Assembly (NCBI GenBank): GCA_021639365.1
Contig: JAJXHK010000001.1
Span: 124,001 to 188,000 of the forward strand
DNA: 64,000 nt
DNA from: Collinsella aerofaciens
Lineage (GTDB): Bacteria; Actinomycetota; Coriobacteriia; Coriobacteriales; Coriobacteriaceae
Direction of reading: 5' to 3'
Below are positions 16,067-23,490 of this stretch, one piece after another (the first letter of the stretch is position 1; the number at the start of each line of letters is the position of its first letter). Made by a program: the position numbers and the translations under genes. The notes under the pieces are model-generated. The model had not been told where the DNA came from. It worked only from the letters and a program-made list of their open reading frames with translations, and made no database searches.

Positions 16067-17845
16067 ATGGACGCCATCGTAAAGATGCTCGAAAAGCATC
16101 AGCCGTTCTTTGAGAAGATCTCGAGGAACATCTACCTCCAGGCTATTAAGGACGGATTCCTTGGGTGCATGCCCATTGTCCTCACCTCTTCGATCTTCCT
16201 GTTGATCGCCACCCTTCCCGGCGTCGTTGGCATCACGCTGCCCCAGCCGCTCATCGACTGGTGCAACAAGCTGTACAACTTCACCATGGGCGTCATGGGC
16301 ATCATGGTTGCCGGCACCACCGCCAAGAACTTTACGGCTTCCATGAACCGTCGCATGCCCGCCGGCAAAGTGCTCAACGACGGTTCCACCATGGTGGCCG
16401 CCCAGTGCAGCATGCTGCTGCTCGCAGTCACGCAGTTCACCACCAAGCTCAACGGCTCCGAACTTTCGGTCTTCGACTGCACCAGCATGGGCACGCGTGG
16501 TCTGTTCTCGGCCTATATCGCCGCGTTCATTACCGTGTGGGTCTATAAGTTCTGCGTCTCGCGCGATCTGACCATTAAGCTGCCCAAGGAGGTCCCGGGC
16601 GCCATCGCTCAGAACTTCCGCGACATCATCCCCTTTGGCGGCGCCGTCATCATCTGCGGCATCATCGATGTGGTTGTGCGCAACCTCATGGGCGTTCCGT
16701 TCTCCGAGCTGCTTATCAAACTGCTCTCCCCGCTCTTTACCGCTGCAGAGACCTACCCCGGACTCATCCTTATCCAGGCAGCCACCGCGTTCTTCTGGTT
16801 CATCGGCGTCCACGGCCCCTCGATTGTCCAGCCGGGCATCGACCCCATCCGTCTTGCCAACCAGGCCGAGAACCTGCAGGTTCTGCTGGCAGGCGGCCAC
16901 CCCGCCCACTCCCTCACCTTTAACATGTCGCTCGTGGGTGAGTTCGGCGGCACCGGCGCCACGTTCATCGTGCCGCTTCTGCTGATTCTCTTCATGAAGT
17001 CCAAGCAGCTCAAAGCCGTCGGTAAGGCCTCGATTGTTCCTGTTGCCTTCGCCGTCAACGAACCGCTGCTCTTTGGCGCGCCGATGATCCTTAACCCCTA
17101 CATGCTCATCCCCTTTGTTGCCGCCGGCTGCGTCAACGTGAGTGTTGCCAAGTTCTTTATCGATAACGTGGGCATGAACGGCTTCTCCTTCGTGGTGCCT
17201 TGGGCCACCCCCGCCCCCATCGGTATCTTCATCACCACGAACTTCCAGCTTATCGCCCTGGTATTTGTCGCGATTATCATCTTGCTGGACGCCATCATCT
17301 ACCTGCCGTTCTTAAAGGCATACGATAAGCTGCTCTGCGACCAGGAGGCCGAGCGCGCCGCCGAGCTGGGTCTCGAGTCCGATGGTGCCGCTTCCATCGC
17401 CGCCAACGCCTCTGCGCCCGCTGTCGAGCAGGCCACCGCTTCCGTCGAGCCGACCGCCGCTGCCGCCGACAGCAAGCCTGTTGCCGACCAGTCCGAGCCC
17501 GCTGCCGATGTATCCGCCAAGAAGGATGTCGACGGCCTGAAGGTCCTCGTCCTGTGCGCCGGCGCCGGCACCTCTGCCATGCTCGCCAATGCCATCAAGG
17601 AAGGTGCCGCGCAGACCGGAGAGAACATTGCTTCCTCCGCGGGCGCCTATGGCCAGCACACTGCCATCATGGATCAGTACGACGTCATCGTGCTCGCCCC
17701 GCAGGTTCGTAGCTACTACAACGACATGAAGGCCGACACCGATCGTCTGGGCATTAAGCTGCTCGCCCCGCGCGGTAAGGAATATATCGACCTCACCCGC
17801 GACCCCGCCGGCGCCATCAAGTGGCTCCGCGAGAACCTCGACTAG
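16067..17845 (+). CDS. lacE: PTS lactose-type IICB transporter (LacE), cassette 3
   Basis: The 592-residue protein matches the cassette 2 LacE most closely: IYLQAIKDGFLGCMPIVLTS at the N-terminus, FWFIGVHGPSIVQPG, GGTGATFIV, VNEPLLFGAPMILNP and VPWATPAPIG in the IIC domain, an Ala/Glu/Val-rich linker, and Cys497 in the IIB loop VLVLCAGAGTSAMLANA. It imports a lactose-type disaccharide with 6-phosphorylation. AAAGGAG stands 4 bases before ATG. It is followed after 78 bp, including a hairpin, by lacG. Sequence similarity between cassettes 2 and 3 suggests that they arose by duplication more recently than cassette 1 lacE, while the lacG genes group differently. Confidence 0.95.
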   Translation: MDAIVKMLEKHQPFFEKISRNIYLQAIKDGFLGCMPIVLTSSIFLLIATLPGVVGITLPQPLIDWCNKLYNFTMGVMGIMVAGTTAKNFTASMNRRMPAGKVLNDGSTMVAAQCSMLLLAVTQFTTKLNGSELSVFDCTSMGTRGLFSAYIAAFITVWVYKFCVSRDLTIKLPKEVPGAIAQNFRDIIPFGGAVIICGIIDVVVRNLMGVPFSELLIKLLSPLFTAAETYPGLILIQAATAFFWFIGVHGPSIVQPGIDPIRLANQAENLQVLLAGGHPAHSLTFNMSLVGEFGGTGATFIVPLLLILFMKSKQLKAVGKASIVPVAFAVNEPLLFGAPMILNPYMLIPFVAAGCVNVSVAKFFIDNVGMNGFSFVVPWATPAPIGIFITTNFQLIALVFVAIIILLDAIIYLPFLKAYDKLLCDQEAERAAELGLESDGAASIAANASAPAVEQATASVEPTAAAADSKPVADQSEPAADVSAKKDVDGLKVLVLCAGAGTSAMLANAIKEGAAQTGENIASSAGAYGQHTAIMDQYDVIVLAPQVRSYYNDMKADTDRLGIKLLAPRGKEYIDLTRDPAGAIKWLRENLD

Positions 17846-17859
17846 TTCCTCCCTCTGTT

Positions 17860-17889
17860 GGTGCCCGGACCCCCCCAAGTTTGGGCACC
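17860..17889 (+). terminator. intercistronic hairpin between lacE and lacG, cassette 3
   Basis: GGTGCCC (17860-17866) pairs with GGGCACC (17883-17889). There is no T-run. It occupies the same position as the hairpins between the two structural genes of the other cassettes. Confidence 0.45.
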
Positions 17890-17923
17890 TCTCCCTATTC
17901 GTATCCCACAGAAAGGATGACTT

Positions 17924-19345
17924 ATGAACAACCCCATGCAGTTCCCCGACGGCTTTGTGTTTGGCGGCGCCACCGCCGCTTACCAGGTTGAGGGCGAGAC
18001 CCGCACGCACGGCAAGGGCAAAGTGCCCTGGGACGATTTCCTGGCTGCTCAGGGTCGCTTCTCCCCTGACCCCGCAAGCGATTTCTACAACAAGTATCCG
18101 GTCGATATCGACCTGTGCCAGCGCTTCGGCATTAACGGCATTCGCATCTCCATCGCTTGGAGCCGTATCTTCCCCAACGGCACCGGCGAGATTAACCCCG
18201 AGGGCGTCGCTTTCTATCACGAGCTTTTCGCCACCTGCAACAAAGCTGGCGTTATCCCCTATGTCACGCTCGATCACTTTGATACGCCCGAGGCCTTTTA
18301 CCAGAACGGCGGCGAGGGATTCCTGACGCGCACGACGATCGGCGCCTTTGTCGAGTACGCCAAGTTCTGCTTTGCCGAGTTCACCGAGGTCAAGCACTGG
18401 TTCACCTTTAACGAGATTCCCGCAACCGCCGAGGGCAGCTTTATCGTCGGCAACTGGCCGCACGGCGAGAAATACCGCCTGGACAAGGCCTTCCAGCTCA
18501 TGCACAACATGATGGTGGCCCACGCCAAGGCTGTCGTCGCCTTCCATGAGGGCGGCTTTGAGGGCGAGATCGGCATTGTCCAGAACCTGGAGCCCAAGTA
18601 TCCCCTCGACCCCAACAACGCCGCCGACTGCGAGGCAGCCCGCATGGCCGACGTCATCAACAACCGCTGGGTACTCGACGCCACCTTCCGCGGCCACTAT
18701 GCAGCCGACACCATGGAGGCTGCGACCAAGCTGGCCCATATCGCCGGCGGCGAGCTCGACGTCCGCGACGAGGACACCGCCGCGCTGACCGCTGCGCTCC
18801 CCTACAACGATTGCCTGGGCGTCAACACCTACAAGTGCCAGTTCCTGCGTGCCGCCGAGGGCGAAAACGACATCAACCACAATGGCACCGGCGACAAGGG
18901 CTCCTCGCGCTGGTTCCTCAAGGGCGTGGGCGAGTCATGCGTGCGCGAAGGCGTACCCACCACCGACTGGGACTGGATCATCTATCCCGAGGGCCTCTAC
19001 GACCTGCTGCTCCGCATTAAGAACGATTACCCCAACTACAAGAAGATCTACATCACCGAGAACGGCATGGGCTATAAGGACGACTTCGAGGACGGCTTTA
19101 TCGACGACGCCCCTCGCATCGACTATATGCGCCAGCATCTCGCGTGGATCCTCAAGGCAATCGACGGCGGCGTGAACGTCGACGGTTACTTTGTGTGGTC
19201 GCTGCAGGACCAGTTCTCCTGGACCAACGGCTATAACAAGCGCTATGGCCTGTTCTACATCGACTTTGAGACCCAGAAGCGCTATCCCAAGGCGAGCGCG
19301 TACTGGTACAAGAACGTTGCGGAGACCGGTCTGCTCATGGCCTAG
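17924..19345 (+). CDS. lacG: GH1 6-phospho-beta-galactosidase (LacG), cassette 3
   Basis: The 473-residue enzyme carries FGGATAAYQVEGETRTHGKG, acid/base Glu164 in FTFNEI, nucleophile Glu379 in YITENGMGY, and the LacG phosphate/galactose block FSWTNGYNKRYG near the C-terminus. Length and motifs match staphylococcal/lactococcal LacG. It should release galactose-6-phosphate from the product imported by the adjacent LacE. It is much more similar to cassette 1 LacG than to cassette 2 LacG. AAAGGA precedes ATG by 6 bases. A strong terminator follows, then hairpin element A5 and the converging lacR gene. Confidence 0.96.
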   Translation: MNNPMQFPDGFVFGGATAAYQVEGETRTHGKGKVPWDDFLAAQGRFSPDPASDFYNKYPVDIDLCQRFGINGIRISIAWSRIFPNGTGEINPEGVAFYHELFATCNKAGVIPYVTLDHFDTPEAFYQNGGEGFLTRTTIGAFVEYAKFCFAEFTEVKHWFTFNEIPATAEGSFIVGNWPHGEKYRLDKAFQLMHNMMVAHAKAVVAFHEGGFEGEIGIVQNLEPKYPLDPNNAADCEAARMADVINNRWVLDATFRGHYAADTMEAATKLAHIAGGELDVRDEDTAALTAALPYNDCLGVNTYKCQFLRAAEGENDINHNGTGDKGSSRWFLKGVGESCVREGVPTTDWDWIIYPEGLYDLLLRIKNDYPNYKKIYITENGMGYKDDFEDGFIDDAPRIDYMRQHLAWILKAIDGGVNVDGYFVWSLQDQFSWTNGYNKRYGLFYIDFETQKRYPKASAYWYKNVAETGLLMA

Positions 19346-19367
19346 TTTCCGCCGCATGCCCCCTGTC

Positions 19368-19416
19368 GGCCGCATGTGAATCCCTTCACGGGTTCGCATG
19401 CGGCCTTTTTGTTTTG
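19368..19416 (+). terminator. terminator of cassette 3
   Basis: GGCCGCATGTGAA and TTCGCATGCGGCC form a long stem around an inner CCC/GGG pairing, followed by TTTTTGTTTT. It is a classical rho-independent terminator 22 bp after the lacG stop. Confidence 0.88.
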
Positions 19417-19434
19417 ACTCGGCCCGAGCAGGCC

Positions 19435-19541
19435 GTTTGTCTCGATCTGCAACATCTAACCGAGTTTTTGGCTCCCAGCTGTTACAAATCGAGACAAACA
19501 GGACGTCCGGTCAGAAAATCTCAATCTGTAACACCTAAGCT
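19435..19541. repeat. CTGTAACA elements A5 and truncated A6
   Basis: A5 (19435-19499) is a full hairpin of the A1/A3 type. A6 (19515-19541) is only the left arm of an A2/A4-type element and runs directly into the lacR stop codon, so the second half appears lost. As at the other two sites the pair separates converging genes. Confidence 0.7.
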
Positions 19542-20304
19542 AGCAGATGACCTGCGTGTGCTCCTCGATGGCGGCGCGATCCGCATCGGTAATACCCGGC
19601 TCGCACACCACGGCGTCCAAACTGTCCAGGCGGCAGAAGGTGTAGAAGTCGCGCTTGCCGATCTTGCTGGAGTCGGCGATGAGGTAACGCGAGTCTGCCT
19701 TGCTAAAGGCGAGCTGCTGGATGCGGCCCTCGTCCATATTGGACGTGGACACGTCGCCATCCAAAATGCCGTTCGCGCCGATAAAGGCCGCGTCAATCCC
19801 CAGCGCGCGCAGGGTGTCCTCGGCCGTGGGGCCCACAAAGGCGGCAGTGCGGCGGCGGTACATGCCGCCCACCAGGCACAAGTCGCAGTCCTCGCGCTCC
19901 TCGAGCAGGTTAAACACCGAAAGCGAGTTGGTCACAATACGCAGGCGAAACGCCGGCAGCATCGAGGCCATCTGCTCCACCGTGGTGCCCGTACCCAAAA
20001 AGATGGTCGAACCTTCCTCGATAAGCTCCACGGCGCGACGTGCAATCTGCAGCTTTTCCTCGGCATGCTTGGTGCGCTTTTCACTGTGAGAGTACTCGTG
20101 ACGAAGCATGGCGTGGGGACGGCCCTGGGCGCTGCGAGCGCCGCCGTGCACGCGCTCGATTTCGCCCAAGCTTGCGAGCTCCTCAAGATCACGGCGGATG
20201 GTCATGTCCGAAACGCCCAGCGCATCCGAGATCTCCTTGACCGAGACCGTGCCCTGTTCCTCAAGTAGTTGTCGAACCTTATCCTGACGCTCCGCCTTAA
20301 TCAC
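19540..20304 (-). CDS. lacR: DeoR-family lactose/galactose repressor (LacR-like)
   Basis: From GTG at 20304, preceded by GAGG at 7 bases, the product has 254 residues, standard for DeoR regulators. Residues 4-57 form the winged helix-turn-helix (RQDKVRQLLEEQG, VSDMTIRRDLEELASLG, RVHGGA). The C-terminal sugar-phosphate sensing domain contains FLGTGTTVEQMA, VTNSLSVFNLL, LVGGMYRRRT, GANGI and ADSSKIGKRDF. It resembles LacR, which senses tagatose-6-phosphate. It diverges from galM and converges with cassette 3. It may act on the whole tagatose pathway and is a candidate for the 21-bp direct repeats, though nothing in the sequence proves this. A longer in-frame start exists but lacks homology. Confidence 0.88.
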   Translation of the reverse strand: MIKAERQDKVRQLLEEQGTVSVKEISDALGVSDMTIRRDLEELASLGEIERVHGGARSAQGRPHAMLRHEYSHSEKRTKHAEEKLQIARRAVELIEEGSTIFLGTGTTVEQMASMLPAFRLRIVTNSLSVFNLLEEREDCDLCLVGGMYRRRTAAFVGPTAEDTLRALGIDAAFIGANGILDGDVSTSNMDEGRIQQLAFSKADSRYLIADSSKIGKRDFYTFCRLDSLDAVVCEPGITDADRAAIEEHTQVIC

Positions 20305-20508
20305 AACGGGACCTCGCAATTCCGCATGCGTACAAATCAAACAATAACGAACAAATTGTATCAGAGTGCCGCAGCTTTGCGACAGGCGCCTCAAACGGGC
20401 CAATCATCACTTTTTTGAGAAAAATACCCCCTGCTTTAGTGGGGTGTAGTGATAATTTGGCCTGTTCGCGCTACAGTTTGTCCGAAATACCTCGATGTTA
20501 GGAACCAA

Positions 20509-21561
20509 ATGATCACTTCCGAGCTTTTCGGCACCGCGCCGTGCGGTACCCCCGTTCATCGCTACACCCTCAACGGGCCCGAGATCTGCGTTCGCATTAT
20601 GGACTTTGGCGCCACCGTGCTGGGCATTGACGTGCCCGACATCCCCGGCAACGTGCGCGATGTGGTCCTGGGTTTCGATAAGCTCGAGGATTACTTTGAC
20701 AACCCCGCCTGCTTTGGCGCGACTATCGGCCCCGTAGCCAACCGCACCGCGGGCGCCACGATCACTATCGACGGCACGGACTGGCATATGCCGGCCAACG
20801 AGGGCACCAACAATCTGCACAGCGACCTTGAGCATGGCCTGCACAAGCGCGTGTGGGACGTTGAGCTCGATGAGGCCCACAACGCCGTGCGCATGACCAC
20901 ATCGCTCGAGGACGGCGAGCTGGGACTTCCCGGCAACCGCACGTTTATGGCCGTGTTTACCGTAACGCCGACGGGCCGCTTCCGCATCGAGTACAGCTGC
21001 GAGAGCGACCGCGCCACCTACGTGTCCATGACCAACCACACGTACTTTAACCTTGCCGGCCATAATGCCGGCATGGACTGCGAGCACTTCTTTGTGGCCA
21101 ACGCCGCCCACTACCTGCCCATCGACGACCAGAACATCCCCACCGGCGAGATTGCTTCGGTCGAGGGCACGCCGTTCGACTTCCGTGAGCTGCGCCCCGT
21201 CGCACCCGGTATGGAGGCCGACGATCCGCAGATTAAACAGGCCCGTGGCTACGACCACTGTCTGTGCATCGGCGGCTACCAGTACGGCCGCAACTTGCGC
21301 CGCGCCCTACATGTTGAGGAGATGTGGACCGGCCGCGAAATGGATTACTACACCACCGCGCCGGGCGTGCAGCTCTACACCGGCAACTGGCTGGGCGACG
21401 AGCACGCCAAGGACGACGCCAACTATGGCTGGGGCGCCGGCTTTGCCCTCGAGGCCGAGATGTATCCCGATACGCCGCACCATGTGCTGTTCCCCCAGGG
21501 CATCGTGGGCCCGGGTCACCCCTACAGCAATGTGATCGAGTATCACTTTATGAGGCACTAA
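20509..21561 (+). CDS. galM: aldose 1-epimerase (galactose mutarotase GalM)
   Basis: From ATG at 20509, with TAGGAA 4 bases upstream, the protein has 350 residues, typical of GalM. It shows MDFGATVLGIDVPD, GATIGPVANRTAGATI, NNLHSD, the catalytic-His region SMTNHTYFNLAGH, and near the end GFALEAEMYPDTPHH with the expected catalytic Glu, plus the final PGHPYSN. It interconverts alpha and beta anomers of galactose or other aldoses in the cytoplasm. It is divergent from lacR and followed by its own terminator. It is a different branch from the two LacX-like proteins in this window. Specificity for galactose is inferred from context. Confidence 0.95.
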   Translation: MITSELFGTAPCGTPVHRYTLNGPEICVRIMDFGATVLGIDVPDIPGNVRDVVLGFDKLEDYFDNPACFGATIGPVANRTAGATITIDGTDWHMPANEGTNNLHSDLEHGLHKRVWDVELDEAHNAVRMTTSLEDGELGLPGNRTFMAVFTVTPTGRFRIEYSCESDRATYVSMTNHTYFNLAGHNAGMDCEHFFVANAAHYLPIDDQNIPTGEIASVEGTPFDFRELRPVAPGMEADDPQIKQARGYDHCLCIGGYQYGRNLRRALHVEEMWTGREMDYYTTAPGVQLYTGNWLGDEHAKDDANYGWGAGFALEAEMYPDTPHHVLFPQGIVGPGHPYSNVIEYHFMRH

Positions 21562-21588
21562 GCCCACTACGCGACATATCGCACAGCA

Positions 21589-21624
21589 GCGCCCGCCGGC
21601 ACCACCGCCGACGGGCGCCTTTTC
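21589..21624 (+). terminator. terminator of galM
   Basis: GCGCCCG (21589-21595) pairs with CGGGCGC (21612-21618), extended inside by CCGGC/GCCGA, and is followed by CTTTTC. It lies 27 bp past the stop codon. Confidence 0.8.
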
Positions 21625-21667
21625 ATCCCTAGGGCTCAATTTCGCTGTCACTGTATGAGTGGCATAT

Positions 21668-21819
21668 CAAAACTATGCCCATTTACTACGTTTGGTCGAG
21701 GATGCTCGAGCATGCACCGTTTTTCTAAAATTAGCAAGCCGTCTACCTGCGGTTTTGTTTTTCTCAAATTCGGCATGCTCGGCGATAGCCGATCAAACGT
21801 AGTAAACAGGCATTGTTTT
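21668..21819. repeat. long imperfect palindrome between galM and the orphan IIB gene
   Basis: Arms of about 45 bp (21668-21715 and 21773-21819) pair with scattered mismatches. The conserved core TTTACTACGTTTG is repeated in inverted orientation as CAAACGTAGTAAA. It fills most of the 21562-21886 gap, which has no gene. It may be a bidirectional terminator or a non-autonomous mobile palindrome. Confidence 0.65.
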
Positions 21820-21886
21820 TGACAGGCGGCATCGCGCGCATCCTTCGCGAGGGCAAAATGATCCGTTTTCCTCCGTCCCCAAGGGA

Positions 21887-22369
21887 TCAGTTGAGCAGAT
21901 TGTCGACGGGGTCGGGGTTGGAGTTGGGGAGGTAGCGGATTTCCAGCTCTATGCCGAGCTCTTGCAACTCTTTGAGGGCGGCAACATCCTCGTCGTCTAC
22001 TGCAACTGCGGGCGTTACGGGACGCTTACCCTCCCCTGTCTGCATGTGACCGATGCTGATCTTGGTGATGGGCACGCCGCCCTTAACCAGCGCCAATGCA
22101 TCCGCGGGCGACGCTACCATGATGAGAATCCATTGGCGCGGCGTTGCAGTATGTATGACGTCAATCGTCCTTTGCACCGAGAAGAACCGTGTCCACACGC
22201 CCTCGGGCGCCGCCACCCTCATAGGTGCCCACCTGCGCGAATCCGCCGCAATCCCGTCGTTGACGATCAGGACAAGGTTGGAGCCTACGGCCTCATTCCA
22301 CTGCTCAATGTCTTGTGCATAGATAAAGCGGTCGTCAATTCGTGTAAGAAGAATCTTGGGTTGAGCCAT
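21887..22369 (-). CDS. orphan mannose-family PTS IIB-like protein lacking the active-site His
   Basis: The 160-residue protein aligns end to end with the operon-encoded IIB at 31631-32113, including LLTRIDDR, GSNLVLIVND, TIDVIHTATPRQ, LVKGGVPITKISIGHM and a C-terminal VDDEDVAALKELQELGIELEIR. The phosphorylated His17 of that protein (RLVHGQ) is replaced by Tyr17 in RFIYAQ, so it should not carry phosphate in the normal way. It is isolated between galM (converging) and the tRNA gene, without IIA, IIC or IID partners. It could be a regulatory decoy, a protein evolving under relaxed constraint, or an inactive duplicate, but its frame and length are intact. Confidence 0.85.
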   Translation of the reverse strand: MAQPKILLTRIDDRFIYAQDIEQWNEAVGSNLVLIVNDGIAADSRRWAPMRVAAPEGVWTRFFSVQRTIDVIHTATPRQWILIMVASPADALALVKGGVPITKISIGHMQTGEGKRPVTPAVAVDDEDVAALKELQELGIELEIRYLPNSNPDPVDNLLN

Positions 22370-22458
22370 CGCCGCCCCATTCTGTTCGAGGCCCGTAAGA
22401 GCAAGACATCACGTCTCCAATATTAGTGCATTTAAAGTGAGAAAAGCCGTCAGAACAC

Positions 22459-22487
22459 TTGCGCGGATTTGCGATGTCCCGTATCAT
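22459..22487 (+). promoter_or_regulatory. promoter of tRNA-Thr
   Basis: TTGCGC (22459-22464) and TATCAT (22482-22487) are separated by 17 bp and lie 40 bp upstream of the mature tRNA 5' end, a fitting sigma-70-type arrangement. Confidence 0.6.
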
Positions 22488-22526
22488 AGACAGCCGTTGA
22501 CGCCTCAGTTGCGTCACCACATGGCC

Positions 22527-22602
22527 GCCAGCGTAGCTCAGTTGGTAGAGCACCGCTCTCGTAAAGCGGGGGTCACCGGTTCGAGCCCGGTCGCTGGCTC
22601 CA
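22527..22602 (+). tRNA. tRNA-Thr (anticodon CGT)
   Basis: The 76-nt cloverleaf is complete. The acceptor stem GCCAGCG (22527-22533) pairs with CGCTGGC (22592-22598); a D-arm GCTC...GAGC follows; the anticodon stem CCGCT/AGCGG encloses loop CTCGTAA with anticodon CGT at 22560-22562; the T-arm ACCGG TTCGAGC CCGGT is canonical. The 3' CCA is encoded after a T discriminator, which is acceptable for Gram-positive tRNA-Thr. It reads ACG codons. It has its own promoter and terminator, so it is a single-gene unit. Confidence 0.97.
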
Positions 22603-22613
22603 TTGCACAAGAT

Positions 22614-22636
22614 AGCCGCCTTCGGGCGGCTTTTTT
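22614..22636 (+). terminator. terminator of tRNA-Thr
   Basis: AGCCGCC-TTCG-GGCGGCT (22614-22631) is a tetraloop hairpin followed by TTTTT, a textbook rho-independent terminator 11 bp after the tRNA. Confidence 0.95.
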
Positions 22637-22703
22637 GTTGCCGATTTTCAGGCACGCCCGTCAATCCAAGCACCACGCCGTCGGGCACCCCCTACTCAAC
22701 AAC

Positions 22704-22755
22704 AAAAGCCCCGCCGACCGCGAACTCCCAAGCGGAAGCCACAATCAACGGGGCT
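22704..22755 (-). terminator. terminator of the lacX-lacC-tabA-like operon
   Basis: AGCCCCG (22707-22713) pairs with CGGGGCT (22749-22755), and on the minus strand the stem runs into TTTTGTTGTTG. The long loop contains a second small CCGC/GCGG stem. It lies 56 bp after the stop at 22812. Confidence 0.65.
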
Positions 22756-22811
22756 CATGCGCGACCGCCTCAAGTGAATCGCGCCAACACACGGCTCAAT
22801 CGAGCAGCTCG

Positions 22812-23285
22812 CTACTCCTCCCAGTAGGCGTCGGCAAGCAGCTTAAAGCAGATCTTCTTGACCGGCTGCGCGCCGTCGCCCGGGAACTCGAGCGTGGGCA
22901 TATGAGGCTCGCCGGCAACGAACAGGGCAAACTTGTCGTCGGCCAGATCGCCGGCGATCGAGGCGTCGGAATCGACCAGATCGTAGTCGTCCTTCTCGTC
23001 GAACTCCTGGACCAGCGTCAGGCTGCCCGTGGCGACCTTAAAGGCCTCGCGACCCTCAACGTCAATCTGCAGGTCGTGATAGCGCTGATGCGTCTCGTAG
23101 TGAGCGTCGGCCTCGGGACGCGTCGTGGGGGCCATGACGTTCGCAAAGACCTTGTCGCCCAGAATCGGATGGCTGCCGACCTCGAGCTCCGCCGGATCAT
23201 GCTCCTCGAGCCAATCAATCAGCACGTCGAGACCCTTGAGCATTCCGCGGTATTCCTCGATATCGCCCAGTGCACCGTAAATCAT
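22812..23285 (-). CDS. YhcH/YjgK/YiaL (TabA/EbgC-like) family cupin
   Basis: The 157-residue protein begins MIYGALGDIEEYRGM and contains RPEADAHYETHQRYHDLQ and AGEPHMPTLEF, with the His/Glu/Gln metal-ligand pattern of the YhcH/YjgK/YiaL family. Members include TabA and the EbgC beta-subunit and are encoded in many sugar and sialic-acid operons; a role in sugar anomer or isomer conversion is suspected but not settled. GAGAGGGG lies 6 bases before the ATG. It is the last gene of the lacX-lacC unit, separated from lacC by a nagA fragment. Context suggests a part in galactose/tagatose or amino-sugar handling. Confidence 0.85.
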   Translation of the reverse strand: MIYGALGDIEEYRGMLKGLDVLIDWLEEHDPAELEVGSHPILGDKVFANVMAPTTRPEADAHYETHQRYHDLQIDVEGREAFKVATGSLTLVQEFDEKDDYDLVDSDASIAGDLADDKFALFVAGEPHMPTLEFPGDGAQPVKKICFKLLADAYWEE

Positions 23286-23317
23286 CTAAATCCCCTCTCG
23301 GATCGTCTCTTTGACAG

Positions 23318-23462
23318 CTACTCGGTAAACGCGTTACCGACGCTGTTGCCGCCCACATACGTCTCGACCAGGGTAAGGTCGGGATTGAACACGACAAAGT
23401 CGGCGTCGCGCCCCGGCATAATGCTACCGCACTTGTCGTCCACATGGACCAATTTAGCGGAC
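23318..23462 (-). pseudogene. 3'-terminal fragment of a nagA-like gene
   Basis: Translation of the minus strand gives about 48 codons ending in a stop: HVDDKCGSIMPGRDADFVVF, then NPDLTLVETYVGGNSVGNAF and TE. This matches the last residues of the complete nagA at 26183-27352 with a few substitutions, and DNA identity is visible. No start codon or upstream part of the gene is present; the match breaks off near 23462, just before the lacC stop. It is a remnant of a duplicated deacetylase gene, probably left by recombination between the lacC and nagA neighbourhoods. It is unlikely to be expressed as a functional product. Confidence 0.85.
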
Positions 23463-23490
23463 AAGCAATACCGAGGCGCAATCCAAACTC

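Noticed and set aside
19540..20403. Longer start for lacR at 20403
   Set aside because: The additional 33 residues have no DeoR homology, and GTG at 20304 has a well-placed GAGG site.
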